Source: Planctomycetaceae bacterium (GTDB taxonomy: Bacteria; Planctomycetota; Phycisphaerae; UBA1845; UTPLA1). Taken from it: 64,000 nucleotides of DNA. The stretch covers positions 434,001 through 498,000 of the forward strand of contig CP030884.1 in assembly GCA_006969385.1 (NCBI GenBank), written 5' to 3'. This document shows positions 36,616-45,364 of the stretch, in pieces. The stretch's first letter is position 1, and each line of letters starts with the position of its first letter. A model generated the notes under the pieces. It saw only the letters and a list, made by a program, of their open reading frames with translations. It had not been told where the DNA came from and did no database searches. The position numbers were made by a program, and so were the translations under genes.

Positions 36616-37869
36616 ATGGCTACTTTGCCCGACATTCAACCGACGCGGCTGGAACGCGAAGACGTCGGCGGTGATTTGTGGACGCTCAACTTCGGCCCGC
36701 AGCACCCGGCTACGCACACCACCCTGCGCCTCGTGCTCGAACTCGACGGCGAAACCGTGATGAGTTGCGTGCCGCACATCGGCTATCTGCACAGCGGCTT
36801 CGAGAAGCTGGGCGAGCACCTAAATTACAATCAATACGTGGTCGTCACCGACCGTATGAATTACATCAGCCCGATTTCAAACAACCTAGCCTGGCACACG
36901 GCCTGCGAAAAGTTGTTCGGCATCGAACTCACGCCGCGTTGCAAAGTGATCCGCACCATTCTCGCCGAATTGGGTCGCATTCAGGATCACCTGCTCTGCC
37001 TCGGCACCGCCGGTCTGGACCTCGGCGCGTTTACGTCGTTCCTGTACGCGTTTAACGAGCGCGAACACATTTACGACCTGCTGGAAGAGATTTGCGGGGC
37101 GCGCTTTACCGTTAGCTACACGCGCGTTGGCGGGTTGATGTACGACATCACGCCGGAATGGCCGGCGCACGTGAAAGAATTCATCAAGCACCTGCCCAAG
37201 CCGTTGGCCGATTTCGAATCGTTGCTCACGCGTAATCGCATCTTCGTGGAGCGCACCAAGGGAATCGGCGTGATGACCAAAGAAGATGCGATCTCCTGGA
37301 GTTGGACCGGCCCGCTGGCCCGTAGCGTCGGTATCCAGCGCGATCTCCGCAAAGACGAACCCTATTGGTGCTACGCCGACAACTGGGACGGTAAAGGTTC
37401 CAGCGCCGTGGACTTCAAAGTGCCCATCGCCCATGACGGTGATGTATACGCACGCTACTTGGTCCGGTTGGAAGAAATTCGCCAGTCGATGCACATCATC
37501 CTGCAACTGGTGGACAACATTCCCGCAGGACCAGTCAACGTGTTGCCCAATGAAAAGGCGACGCTGCCCGACAAACGCGAAGTTTACTTCAGCATTGAAG
37601 GGTTGATCCATCACTTCGAGCAGATCATGACCAACCGCGGCTTTGAGCCGCCCATCGGCGAAGCGTACGCCGCTAACGAAACCGCCAACGGTGAGCTTGG
37701 CTTCTATTTGGCGTCCGATGGTGAAAACGCACCCTACCGTGCCCGCTGCCGACCGCCGAGTTTCATCAACTATCAGTGCTTCGATAAGTTGGTCGTGGGC
37801 CATAGCATCAGCGACGTGGTGGCGGTACTCGGTAGTTTGAACGTCATTGCCGCTGAATTGGATCGTTGA
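36616..37869 (+). CDS. nuoD: NADH-quinone oxidoreductase subunit D
   Basis: The 417-residue protein is the 49-kDa subunit of complex I: Asn-Phe-Gly-Pro-Gln-His-Pro-Ala-Thr-His-Thr-Thr-Leu-Arg near the start, Gly-Tyr-Leu-His-Ser-Gly-Phe-Glu-Lys, Asp-Arg-Met-Asn-Tyr near 80, and Val-Gly-Gly-Leu-Met near 170. The C-terminal part is Ala-Arg-Cys-Arg-Pro-Pro-Ser-Phe-Ile-Asn-Tyr, and Asp-Val-Val-Ala-Val-Leu-Gly-Ser-Leu. It lines the quinone site of the membrane-bound proton pump. The ATG at 36616 gives the usual NuoD start; an upstream GTG in frame at 36526 adds an atypical stretch. nuoA, nuoB and nuoC are not in front of it. Confidence 0.95.
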   Translation: MATLPDIQPTRLEREDVGGDLWTLNFGPQHPATHTTLRLVLELDGETVMSCVPHIGYLHSGFEKLGEHLNYNQYVVVTDRMNYISPISNNLAWHTACEKLFGIELTPRCKVIRTILAELGRIQDHLLCLGTAGLDLGAFTSFLYAFNEREHIYDLLEEICGARFTVSYTRVGGLMYDITPEWPAHVKEFIKHLPKPLADFESLLTRNRIFVERTKGIGVMTKEDAISWSWTGPLARSVGIQRDLRKDEPYWCYADNWDGKGSSAVDFKVPIAHDGDVYARYLVRLEEIRQSMHIILQLVDNIPAGPVNVLPNEKATLPDKREVYFSIEGLIHHFEQIMTNRGFEPPIGEAYAANETANGELGFYLASDGENAPYRARCRPPSFINYQCFDKLVVGHSISDVVAVLGSLNVIAAELDR

Positions 37870-37903
37870 TCGATCCTTGACGTACGCCTGTTTTGATAAA
37901 GTG

Positions 37904-38016
37904 CGATATTGGTATTCTGGTGGGGCAGCATCGGCATCTCGCCGGTGAAATGCTTGAAGACGCACCGCCGGGACGGCGATGCTCCCCGTGATCGAAGTCA
38001 CGCGATACCAATATCT
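37904..38016. repeat. Long imperfect inverted repeat between nuoD and nuoE
   Basis: The left arm begins gatattggtat and continues ggggcagcatcgg; the right arm ends with the matching ataccaatatc and contains cgatgctcccc. The arms also share a cgccggtg / caccgccg block. The right half has an extra gtgatcgaagtcacg hairpin. The element fills most of the 173-base gap. Confidence 0.72.
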
Positions 38017-38042
38017 AAATTTGATTCCGGAGACCGATCCCC

Positions 38043-38726
38043 ATGGGTTGGAAAACACTCGATCGCATCACGCCCAAGCACGACACCGAGGCCGGCCCGA
38101 TTCTTAACGAGGCGGTGCGCGACAAAATTCGCTCGTTCTTCCCGCGCTACGAAACCAAGCGCGCCGTGTTGTTGCCGGCGCTGCATATCGTGCAAGATGC
38201 GCTGGGCCACGTGAGCTATCAGGCGATGGCTGAGATTGCCGAAGTGCTGGAGATTCCGCCTAGTGCCGTGCTCGATACGCTGACGTTCTATACGCACTTT
38301 TGGGATCACGATAAAGGCAAGAAGGTTGCCGTGGTGTGCCGCAGCCTGTCGTGCCAGTTGATGGGCGCCGATGCGGTGCTCGACGAATGCAAGAAAGAAC
38401 TCGGAATCGACGAACACGGCACCACCGAAGACGGCAGCTTTAGCTTGGTAACCGAAGAGTGCCTCGCCGCTTGCGATTATGCGCCGTGCGTGCTGATCAA
38501 CGAAAAGATGCACAAGTGCGTGAAGCCCGAGCAGGTCGCCAAGCTGCTCAAAGATGCAAAGAATGCCGAGATCGAGCCCGAGCGTTCCGATCTGTTCGAC
38601 GCACCGGCTGCCGGTGCAGCACCGGCCCCCAGCGAAAAGAACAACGGCGACGAAGCGGTCGCGTCTAATGATGACGACGATGTGTTAGGCAAAACGTCGG
38701 ACGTCGACGAGATGCGCGATTCGTAA
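38043..38726 (+). CDS. nuoE: NADH-quinone oxidoreductase subunit E with acidic C-terminal extension
   Basis: The 227-residue protein is the 24-kDa 2Fe-2S subunit: helical N-part with Ala-Leu-His-Ile-Val-Gln-Asp-Ala-Leu-Gly-His-Val-Ser, then Thr-Leu-Thr-Phe-Tyr-Thr-His-Phe. The cluster ligands are Cys-Arg-Ser-Leu-Ser-Cys near residue 99 and Cys-Leu-Ala-Ala-Cys near 140. After residue 175 there is an Asp/Ala/Pro-rich tail of about 50 residues that typical NuoE lacks. It passes electrons next to the FMN subunit NuoF. ggag lies about 12 bases upstream of the ATG. Confidence 0.93.
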   Translation: MGWKTLDRITPKHDTEAGPILNEAVRDKIRSFFPRYETKRAVLLPALHIVQDALGHVSYQAMAEIAEVLEIPPSAVLDTLTFYTHFWDHDKGKKVAVVCRSLSCQLMGADAVLDECKKELGIDEHGTTEDGSFSLVTEECLAACDYAPCVLINEKMHKCVKPEQVAKLLKDAKNAEIEPERSDLFDAPAAGAAPAPSEKNNGDEAVASNDDDDVLGKTSDVDEMRDS

Positions 38727-38789
38727 ACAAGTTGCGCCAACGAGCTTCGGCTATGACAGCCTGTTCACTTTCGAGCCGAGACACTCTGT

Positions 38790-38815
38790 CAGAGCCGCGC
38801 CCGTCAGGAAGCGGT
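38790..38815. repeat. Repeat family C, single start-of-unit copy
   Basis: The copy cagagccgcgcccgtcagga plus agcggt matches the opening of both units at 8690-8960. It is followed by a gtcgg / cgaagtcgg stretch. It lies just before the membrane-protein gene inserted between nuoE and nuoF. Confidence 0.7.
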
Positions 38816-38907
38816 TACCGTCGGAACGAAGTCGGCCTAGAAATGCGCTCGCAACGCCATGCCCGACCGCCTGATTAAACCGTATCGCCGACCACCACAG
38901 CACCACC

Positions 38908-40365
38908 ATGACCAACCCCAACCCCGACATTCAGCTCGAGCCGAATAAACCGTCGGGGGACCCGCTGGAACGGCAAGTATCCGCCGCCAATGCCGCCCCA
39001 GTCGGCCCGACACTCGCGATGGAAAGCGCAATCTGCGAGGGCGACCGTCACTGGTCGCGTTGGGAAGTACTCGGCTGCTTCATCATTACCGTCATCATGA
39101 TACAAGTCTGCCTCGGCCCCAAGCTGCGTCTGTCGCAATGGGAAGCCGACGCGCAAAGCAATGCCGGCATCGCCGAAGGCGTCGCCTGGCTCGATGGTCG
39201 CTACGACATCACGCCCGCCAATGCAGACGAACTCGACCTGCGCGACCCCGAACAACGCCAGCACGATACGGCCTATTTCGAAGACAAGGTTTACAACGTC
39301 TTCCCGCCGCTGGTATCGATGCTGACGGTCGCGTTTTCGCCGCTGCACAATTATTTAATCGACAAGGCCGACTTCTGGTTGCCACAGCCTTACGTCTATA
39401 CCTTTTTCTGGCCGTTGGTTATCGCGACATTTGTCGTTTTTTATCGTCAACTGCAACAGCCGATTTACGCGGCGGCCCTCACGCTCGGCTTTATCGGCGG
39501 CACGGCGGTCCTGCCCAACCTGTACTTCTGCCGCAGCGGCTACCTCGGCCAGATGGATCACGTGATATCGCAGGTGGGCCTGCTGATTCTCGCCGCCGAT
39601 GTGTTGGGCAAACAGCGTATCTGGCCCGCCCTACTGGGCCTGATGATCGCCACCTATAGCCGCCAACTCACCTCGCTGTATGGCTTGGTGCTGCTGTTTG
39701 TCGCCGCCCGTCGCTACGGCGTTAAGGGCTTTTTGCTGACGGGGATCGGCCTCGCTTTCATCGCCGCCCCGATGCTGTTTCTGAATTATCAAAAATTCGG
39801 AAACCCGCTCGATTTCGGCTATGCCAATATTTACGTCGGCCGCGAAACGGAATTTATGGGATCGCGCGTGGCCGAACACGGCGTCTTTTCGACCGCCTTC
39901 ATCGGCGACAACCTATATTACCTGCATGCCGCCCCGCCGCTCATTGCCGAGGTTTCGCTCACGCAGTTGCGCTTTTCCGACGGCAACAACATCGGCACCA
40001 GCCTGTGGATAACAACGCCGCTGGCCGTCTGGCTATTGTTGGGGTTGGGCGTGTGGTGGAAGCGCCCCGGAGCGCGGCCGTTGATTCTCGGAACCTTACC
40101 GATACTGGTCGGGTTGGCCCTTTACCATTCACCCGGCTATCTTCAACATGGGTACAATCGCTTCGCGCTGGACTTCCTGCCGATCTGGCTGGTCGTCGCG
40201 GCCCCCGCCATGTTCGGCGGCAAGCGACAATGGCGCACGTGGTTCAGCGTTGCCTGCATCGCCTGGAGCCTGTTGTACTTTCAATCGATAACGCCCGATG
40301 CGCGGGTCGCACAACCCAACGCCCGCGTGGCCTCGATATCAGGAGCAGAACATGGCCAAGTTTGA
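38908..40365 (+). CDS. Polytopic membrane protein, glycosyltransferase-C-like, unknown
   Basis: The 485-residue protein has a soluble N-terminus of about 50 residues, then roughly nine to ten hydrophobic helices. After the first helix an external loop holds Asn-Ala-Gly-Ile-Ala-Glu-Gly-Val-Ala-Trp-Leu-Asp-Gly-Arg-Tyr-Asp and Tyr-Phe-Glu-Asp-Lys-Val-Tyr-Asn-Val-Phe-Pro-Pro, an acidic loop as in GT-C or PMT-like glycosyltransferases. A later Tyr-Ser-Arg-Gln-Leu-Thr-Ser helix also fits. The substrate is unknown. It is the only gene between nuoE and nuoF, and its last 14 bases overlap nuoF. It is not a known complex I subunit. Confidence 0.75.
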   Translation: MTNPNPDIQLEPNKPSGDPLERQVSAANAAPVGPTLAMESAICEGDRHWSRWEVLGCFIITVIMIQVCLGPKLRLSQWEADAQSNAGIAEGVAWLDGRYDITPANADELDLRDPEQRQHDTAYFEDKVYNVFPPLVSMLTVAFSPLHNYLIDKADFWLPQPYVYTFFWPLVIATFVVFYRQLQQPIYAAALTLGFIGGTAVLPNLYFCRSGYLGQMDHVISQVGLLILAADVLGKQRIWPALLGLMIATYSRQLTSLYGLVLLFVAARRYGVKGFLLTGIGLAFIAAPMLFLNYQKFGNPLDFGYANIYVGRETEFMGSRVAEHGVFSTAFIGDNLYYLHAAPPLIAEVSLTQLRFSDGNNIGTSLWITTPLAVWLLLGLGVWWKRPGARPLILGTLPILVGLALYHSPGYLQHGYNRFALDFLPIWLVVAAPAMFGGKRQWRTWFSVACIAWSLLYFQSITPDARVAQPNARVASISGAEHGQV

Positions 40366-41698
40366 GCCCGTGTTGTCCAAGAACTTCGATAAGCCCAACG
40401 CCCACAAACTAAGCGTCTACAAATCCGGTGGGGGCTATGCGGCCGCTGAAAAGGTCATCAAAGAGATGGCCCCCGACGACGTCGTGGAGCGCGTAAAGGA
40501 AAGCGGTTTGCGCGGGCGCGGCGGCGCAGGCTTCCCCTGCGGCGTGAAGTGGACTTTTCTACCCGCCGATCGCGAAACGACTTATCTCTGCGTCAACGCG
40601 GACGAATCCGAGCCGGGCACGTTCTGCAATCGCTTCCTGATGGAGAACGATCCGCATCAATTGCTTGAAGGAATCCTGATAGCCGGTCACGCCACGCGCA
40701 CGACGGTCGCATACATTTACATGCGTGTAGAGTTTCACGAGCAGTTTCACATTCTCCAAAAGGCACTTGACGAAGCGTACGACGCCGGGCTCTTCGGCAA
40801 AAACATCTTTGGCACCGATTTTTCGATGGAGTGTTACATTCATCGCGGTGCCGGCGCCTACGTCTGCGGTGAAGAAACCGGCCTGATCGAGAGCCTCGAA
40901 GGCAAACGCGGCTGGCCGCGCATCAAGCCGCCCTTCCCGGCCATCGAAGGCGCGTTCTCCAAGCCGACAGTCGTAAACAACGTCGAAACGCTTTGCTGCT
41001 TGCCGCACATCTTCGAGCGCGGCGTGGATTGGTTTCAGTCGCTCGGCACCGAGAATTCGAAGGGGCCTAAGCTATATACGATCAGCGGGCCGGTCAAGCG
41101 CCCGGGTTGCTACGAAGCGCCGCTTGGCATTACCTGCCGCGAACTCATCTTCGGTGACGACTTCGGTCAAGGCATGCGCGACGGCCTTGGCGTGAAGGGC
41201 TGCATTCCCGGTGGGCTTAGCGTCGGTGTGTTGACCGAAGAAGAACTCGATTGCGTGCTCGACTTCGATGATGTCCGTAATTACGGCCTGCTGGGTCTCG
41301 GTACTGCCGGCGCGATCGTGATTCCCGACAATGCCGATATTCGACAAGTGCTGATGAACGTCGCGCGTTTCTATTCCCACGAAAGCTGCGGCCAGTGCAC
41401 CCAATGCCGCGAAGGCACCAACTGGGCGTATAAGGTCGCTTCGCGCATTGCACGCGGGGCCGGTCGCATCAGCGACCTCGACTTAATGGTCGATATCACC
41501 ACCAACATGGGCATGATGCCCGGCCTCAGCATCTGCGGCCTGCCCGATGGTGCCGCCTTCCCGATGCGCACCATCGTGCAAAAGTTCCGCGCCGAATTCG
41601 AAGACCACATTCGCCGCCAACCACCGGGCGTGGTCGAAGAAACGCTACGCAAAACCAACGCGGCGATTTACGAATTGCCGATCTTGGGGCGGGCGTAA
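40352..41698 (+). CDS. nuoF: NADH-quinone oxidoreductase subunit F
   Basis: The 448-residue protein is the NADH/FMN subunit: Gly-Leu-Arg-Gly-Arg-Gly-Gly-Ala-Gly-Phe-Pro-Cys-Gly-Val-Lys-Trp (Cys where Thr is usual), Asn-Ala-Asp-Glu-Ser-Glu-Pro-Gly-Thr-Phe for NADH/FMN, Gly-Ala-Gly-Ala-Tyr-Val-Cys-Gly-Glu-Glu-Thr. The 4Fe-4S site is Glu-Ser-Cys-Gly-Gln-Cys-Thr-Gln-Cys-Arg-Glu-Gly, with the fourth Cys in Leu-Ser-Ile-Cys-Gly-Leu-Pro. It oxidises NADH in the cytoplasm. An aggag site lies six bases before the ATG, inside the previous gene; an in-frame start at 40298 is less likely. Confidence 0.95.
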   Translation: MAKFEPVLSKNFDKPNAHKLSVYKSGGGYAAAEKVIKEMAPDDVVERVKESGLRGRGGAGFPCGVKWTFLPADRETTYLCVNADESEPGTFCNRFLMENDPHQLLEGILIAGHATRTTVAYIYMRVEFHEQFHILQKALDEAYDAGLFGKNIFGTDFSMECYIHRGAGAYVCGEETGLIESLEGKRGWPRIKPPFPAIEGAFSKPTVVNNVETLCCLPHIFERGVDWFQSLGTENSKGPKLYTISGPVKRPGCYEAPLGITCRELIFGDDFGQGMRDGLGVKGCIPGGLSVGVLTEEELDCVLDFDDVRNYGLLGLGTAGAIVIPDNADIRQVLMNVARFYSHESCGQCTQCREGTNWAYKVASRIARGAGRISDLDLMVDITTNMGMMPGLSICGLPDGAAFPMRTIVQKFRAEFEDHIRRQPPGVVEETLRKTNAAIYELPILGRA

Positions 41699-41714
41699 CG
41701 ACTGAGGCTATTTC

Positions 41715-42311
41715 GTGTACGATTCGACGCCATCATCGCCGCCGTCTATTGGATTTGAAGGACAGGTGCAGGCGATTGAGTCTGTTAATCGACTTCTCAA
41801 AACAACCACCACAGCTTTGGATGCAGCGACGATCGATTATGCCGTCATCGGCGGCTTCGCGGTCGCCGCATGGGTTGCGACCATCGACGCAGGCGGCGTG
41901 CGGGCCACGAAAAATGTTGACCTGCTAATGAAGCGTCAAGATTGGTCGCGCGCTTCCGATGTCTTGCTCGATCACGATCTAGTACCCGTGGAAATCCACG
42001 GCGTGCACATGTTTCTGGATGCGAAGAACCCCAATCCTAAGACCAGCGTGCATGTGGTGATGGCCGGCGAATTGGTACGCCCTCACGAAGCGCATCCAGC
42101 GCCCGACCTCGATTCGCGTCAACTGTTCGACTCCGGCTATTACGTCATCGGCCTTCCCGAACTTGTTGAAATGAAATTGCAAGCCCATCGCCGCGTCGAT
42201 CAGCTTCATATCGAAGACATGCTACGTACGGGCGTGATTCGACAAGCACTCGCCGATCGACTACCGCAGGATCTGCGAGCGCGCCTCGAACATATTCGCG
42301 CGACGATGTAG
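41715..42311 (+). CDS. Nucleotidyltransferase-like protein
   Basis: The 198-residue protein has Ile-Asp-Tyr-Ala-Val-Ile-Gly-Gly-Phe-Ala-Val-Ala-Ala-Trp near residue 40, then Gly-Val-Arg-Ala-Thr-Lys-Asn-Val-Asp-Leu-Leu-Met. This Gly-Gly and Thr-x-x-Val-Asp layout is that of the AbiEii/MNT-type nucleotidyltransferase fold, though the second Asp of the usual Asp-x-Asp is Leu here, which may weaken catalysis. A Leu-Pro-Glu-Leu-Val-Glu-Met-Lys-Leu-Gln-Ala segment follows, as in that family. The start is GTG with gagg upstream. It begins 16 bases after nuoF but has no evident link to complex I. Confidence 0.7.
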   Translation: MYDSTPSSPPSIGFEGQVQAIESVNRLLKTTTTALDAATIDYAVIGGFAVAAWVATIDAGGVRATKNVDLLMKRQDWSRASDVLLDHDLVPVEIHGVHMFLDAKNPNPKTSVHVVMAGELVRPHEAHPAPDLDSRQLFDSGYYVIGLPELVEMKLQAHRRVDQLHIEDMLRTGVIRQALADRLPQDLRARLEHIRATM

Positions 42312-42499
42312 CCATGCCCCAGTCAGTCTCCCAATCTTCCCCCCAAAATGCGCTGAAACCAATCACGAATCGACAATCGTAACCACACGAAGCCGCGATA
42401 TCGCAAAATTCCCCCCACCGTGATAATCTGCCCGCGTATCAAGGCTATCTCCAGTGACCATGCGCCCGATCCGGCGCGCCGAGGGAGCTTATACACGCC

Positions 42500-43252
42500 A
42501 TGCCTGCATTCGATTTCGCATCCTTCTTTACCACCGAGAACGCCATCGCGTTTTTGACGCTGACCTTGATGGAAGTCGTCCTGGGTATCGACAACATCGT
42601 CTTTATCTCGGTGTTGACCGACAAACTGCCCACGGCTCAACAACCCAAAGCGAGGCGCTTCGGCCTGTTGCTCGCAATGGGAATGCGCATCCTGCTGCTG
42701 CTTGGCATCAGCGCCATCGCCCGCGCTACGACCGAACTCTTCACCGTCTTCGATCACCCCGTCTCGGCGCGCGATCTGATCATGCTGGCCGGTGGTTTAT
42801 TTCTGATTTGGAAGGCGACCAAAGAGATTCACAAAAAGATCGAGAAACCCGACGAGAAGGAGCAACTCGAAAAGAAAACGCCCGGCACCATGAGAGCCGT
42901 GCTTTTTCAGATCGTCATCATCGACCTCGTCTTTTCACTCGATTCGGTCATTACCGCCGTCGGCATGGCCAAGTCCACCATCGTCATGATACTTGCCGTG
43001 GTGATTTCGATCGGCGTCATGCTGGCCGCCGCCGAATCGATCAGCGGCTTCGTCAATCGCAACCCGACCGTCAAGATGCTGGCCCTGGCGTTCCTGATTC
43101 TGATCGGCGTCATGCTCGTCGCCGATGGGTTGGGGCAACACATTCCGAAGGGCTATATCTACTTTGCGATGGCGTTCTCGTTGGGCGTCGAGATGCTCAA
43201 TATGCGGGTGCGGAAGGTACAGACGTCCAAGGCACCCGAAACGACAAGTTAG
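42500..43252 (+). CDS. TerC family integral membrane protein
   Basis: The 250-residue protein has about seven hydrophobic helices and both TerC acidic motifs: Glu-Val-Val-Leu-Gly-Ile-Asp-Asn-Ile-Val-Phe-Ile near residue 25, and Ile-Asp-Leu-Val-Phe-Ser-Leu-Asp-Ser-Val near residue 140. A charged Lys/Glu-rich cytoplasmic loop (about 105-130) separates the halves. TerC proteins are linked to metal export, manganese in particular, and to tellurite response. I looked for a yybP-ykoY-like manganese riboswitch in 42312-42499 and saw none. A gagggag site lies upstream. Confidence 0.9.
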   Translation: MPAFDFASFFTTENAIAFLTLTLMEVVLGIDNIVFISVLTDKLPTAQQPKARRFGLLLAMGMRILLLLGISAIARATTELFTVFDHPVSARDLIMLAGGLFLIWKATKEIHKKIEKPDEKEQLEKKTPGTMRAVLFQIVIIDLVFSLDSVITAVGMAKSTIVMILAVVISIGVMLAAAESISGFVNRNPTVKMLALAFLILIGVMLVADGLGQHIPKGYIYFAMAFSLGVEMLNMRVRKVQTSKAPETTS

Positions 43253-43270
43253 CGTATTGAAATAGCGCAG

Positions 43271-44419
43271 CTAAATCTCGTTTCGCAGCGTCGGGTCCGT
43301 CACGTCGATCGGCGCATCCGCCGAGTAACTTGCGCTTTTGCCGTCGCCCTTTTCGATCTCGGCCCGTACGCGCGGCAAACACTCGGGAAATTCCGCCTGC
43401 AAGTACGCGATCAGCTTCTCGCGCACCTTGCAGCGCAAATCCCAACAACTGGGCGAATCGCCCGCGCTCACGAGCGCACGCAACTCGATGGTCGTCGGAC
43501 CGGCGTTGGTCACTTGCAAGACGCACACGCGCCCGTCGAATTCGTCGCAGGCCTCGGCAATCTTTTTCAACTCGTCGCGCACGCGGTCCACCGGCAAACG
43601 ATAGTCGGCATGAATAAACACGCTGCCGATCAGATCGGCAGTCTTACGCGTCCAATTCTGAAATGGCTTCTCGATAAAGTCGTTCAACGGCACCACCAGG
43701 CGGCGCTCGTCCCAAATTTTCACCACCACATACGTCGAGCGGATTTCTTCGATCCAACCCCACTCGCCTTCGATCACAACGGCATCATCGATTCGTATCG
43801 GCTGCGTCAGCGCCAGTTGCACGCCGGCGATCAGGTTCGCAATCGTGGCCCGCGCCGCCAGCCCGATGATCACGCCCGCAATCCCCGCCGAAGCCAACAG
43901 ACTCTCGCCGAATTGCCGCACGCGCGGGAAGGTCATCAAGACTGCCGCGATGCCGACCGAGCCGACGATAATCATCAAGGTGCGCGAGAGCACGCGCGTC
44001 TGCGTGTGTATCTGTCGCGCCTTGAGATTGTCGCGCACGTTGATCGGATGGCGCGTGAGAATCATGTCGTCGATCACGCCCAAGGCACGAATCGCCAGCC
44101 ACGTGATCGACAGAATCAACGCAATCGTCGTGACTTGCCGCACGTAACCGAGCGTTGGTTCGACCAACCCCGTTGTCGGCACTAACCAGTGCGCCACCAA
44201 CACCACCATTACCGCCCGGGCGGCGCGGCGCGTGTTTTTCACGAGTAACACGTCGACGTCGGTCTTGGTTTTTTCCGATAATCGTCGCGCAATCGAATAC
44301 AGCAGAGCGTGCAGAATGATTGCGCCCAGGATGCCGCCGATCAGCAACACAAACGGCTCCAGCCAGTCGGGCGTGACCTGCTTGATTTGGTCCCACAACT
44401 CGGTAAGTGCGATCAACAT
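43271..44419 (-). CDS. MscS-type mechanosensitive ion channel
   Basis: The 382-residue protein has three to four N-terminal helices. The pore helix and beta domain follow (Gly-Val-Ile-Ile-Gly-Leu-Ala-Ala-Arg-Ala-Thr-Ile-Ala-Asn-Leu-Ile-Ala-Gly, then Pro-Ile-Arg-Ile-Asp-Asp-Ala-Val-Val-Ile-Glu-Gly), and then the cytoplasmic vestibule with Val-Pro-Leu-Asn-Asp-Phe and Phe-Gln-Asn-Trp-Thr. It opens under membrane tension and lets solutes out. The start is uncertain: I use the ATG at 44419, while in-frame starts at 44473 (ATG) and 44491 (GTG) add residues that look unlike the family. It faces the terC gene tail to tail. Confidence 0.88.
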   Translation of the reverse strand: MLIALTELWDQIKQVTPDWLEPFVLLIGGILGAIILHALLYSIARRLSEKTKTDVDVLLVKNTRRAARAVMVVLVAHWLVPTTGLVEPTLGYVRQVTTIALILSITWLAIRALGVIDDMILTRHPINVRDNLKARQIHTQTRVLSRTLMIIVGSVGIAAVLMTFPRVRQFGESLLASAGIAGVIIGLAARATIANLIAGVQLALTQPIRIDDAVVIEGEWGWIEEIRSTYVVVKIWDERRLVVPLNDFIEKPFQNWTRKTADLIGSVFIHADYRLPVDRVRDELKKIAEACDEFDGRVCVLQVTNAGPTTIELRALVSAGDSPSCWDLRCKVREKLIAYLQAEFPECLPRVRAEIEKGDGKSASYSADAPIDVTDPTLRNEI

Positions 44420-44619
44420 ACTGCTATCGTGTAACGCAATCGGGCATTTGTCTATGTTTTGTAACAGTGTCATCGCCGACCGCGCCGACACATACTTCGG
44501 TCGATGGGACCGGGTTGTTACACAAGAACGCTTGTAGGGCCGGTGTGGTAATCGCTTAAATGAAAGCAGAAACGGAGGAGGCGACCGCAGCCTTGGCCAC
44601 CAACGATTGAGGAGTGTTC

Positions 44620-45309
44620 ATGATAAATCAAAAACTTGCCCACGCGTTATTGATCGTATCGATCGCCGCCGCACCCGCATGGTCGGCAACCGTCGTGCCC
44701 GCCGCATTCACCAACGATGAGGGCAACGGCGCGACGACCAGGCCGCTGTTTGTACCGCCCGACATCCTGCCGCGTTATCAGCAAGTGTACGACGGCGCCG
44801 AGTTACAAGGCATCGTCGATCAACAAATCCTCGCCATCAGCTTTCGGCTCGATCAATTCGACGGCGACACCACGCCCGGCGGCATATTCACCGACCTCGG
44901 CATTCGGCTTTCGACAACGCTGCGACCCGTCGATGGCCTGCTGGCCGATCTCGATCAAAACGTCGGTGCCGACGAAGTCGAAGTGTTCAGCGGCAGCTTT
45001 GCGTTGCCGCAGCTCGAAGGCGATCAGTCGCCCAATCCGTTCGACCTGACCATCCCGTTCGATCAATCGTTTACCTATTCCGGCGGTAACTTGCTGTTGG
45101 AGATTCGACCGTTCGGCGCGGCGCTATTGGGATCAACACTCGACGCCGCCGACAGCACGACCGACGGCGTTAGCCGCGCGTACATCATCAATGGCGGCAC
45201 GACGAGCGATAGCGTGGGTTTGGTAACGGAGTTCGTCGTACCGGAGCCGACGACGCTGCTGCTACTTGCGGGCGGCCTTCTGCTTGCGCGGCGGCGACGA
45301 TCCAACTAA
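44620..45309 (+). CDS. PEP-CTERM exported protein, unknown
   Basis: The 229-residue protein has a signal peptide ending Ala-Trp-Ser-Ala and a beta-rich body with Asp/Gly/Thr-rich loops (for example Phe-Arg-Leu-Asp-Gln-Phe-Asp-Gly-Asp-Thr). It closes with Val-Pro-Glu-Pro-Thr-Thr, a Leu-rich helix and Arg-Arg-Arg-Arg. gaggag lies five bases before the ATG at 44620, which decides the start over an upstream in-frame GTG at 44614. The body domain is not one I can name. Confidence 0.88.
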   Translation: MINQKLAHALLIVSIAAAPAWSATVVPAAFTNDEGNGATTRPLFVPPDILPRYQQVYDGAELQGIVDQQILAISFRLDQFDGDTTPGGIFTDLGIRLSTTLRPVDGLLADLDQNVGADEVEVFSGSFALPQLEGDQSPNPFDLTIPFDQSFTYSGGNLLLEIRPFGAALLGSTLDAADSTTDGVSRAYIINGGTTSDSVGLVTEFVVPEPTTLLLLAGGLLLARRRRSN

Positions 45310-45364
45310 GGGGAGAAAAGGAGATCGTAGCCGAAAAAGGTATCAACCCGGGATTTCACGAGAG

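Noticed and set aside
36886..38058. 390-residue open frame on the minus strand
   Set aside because: It lies opposite nuoD in a GC-rich gene and has no family signature or ribosome site; it is a shadow of the real gene.
42312..42499. Manganese (yybP-ykoY) riboswitch before the terC gene
   Set aside because: I could not find the conserved core or a terminator-type hairpin in this gap.
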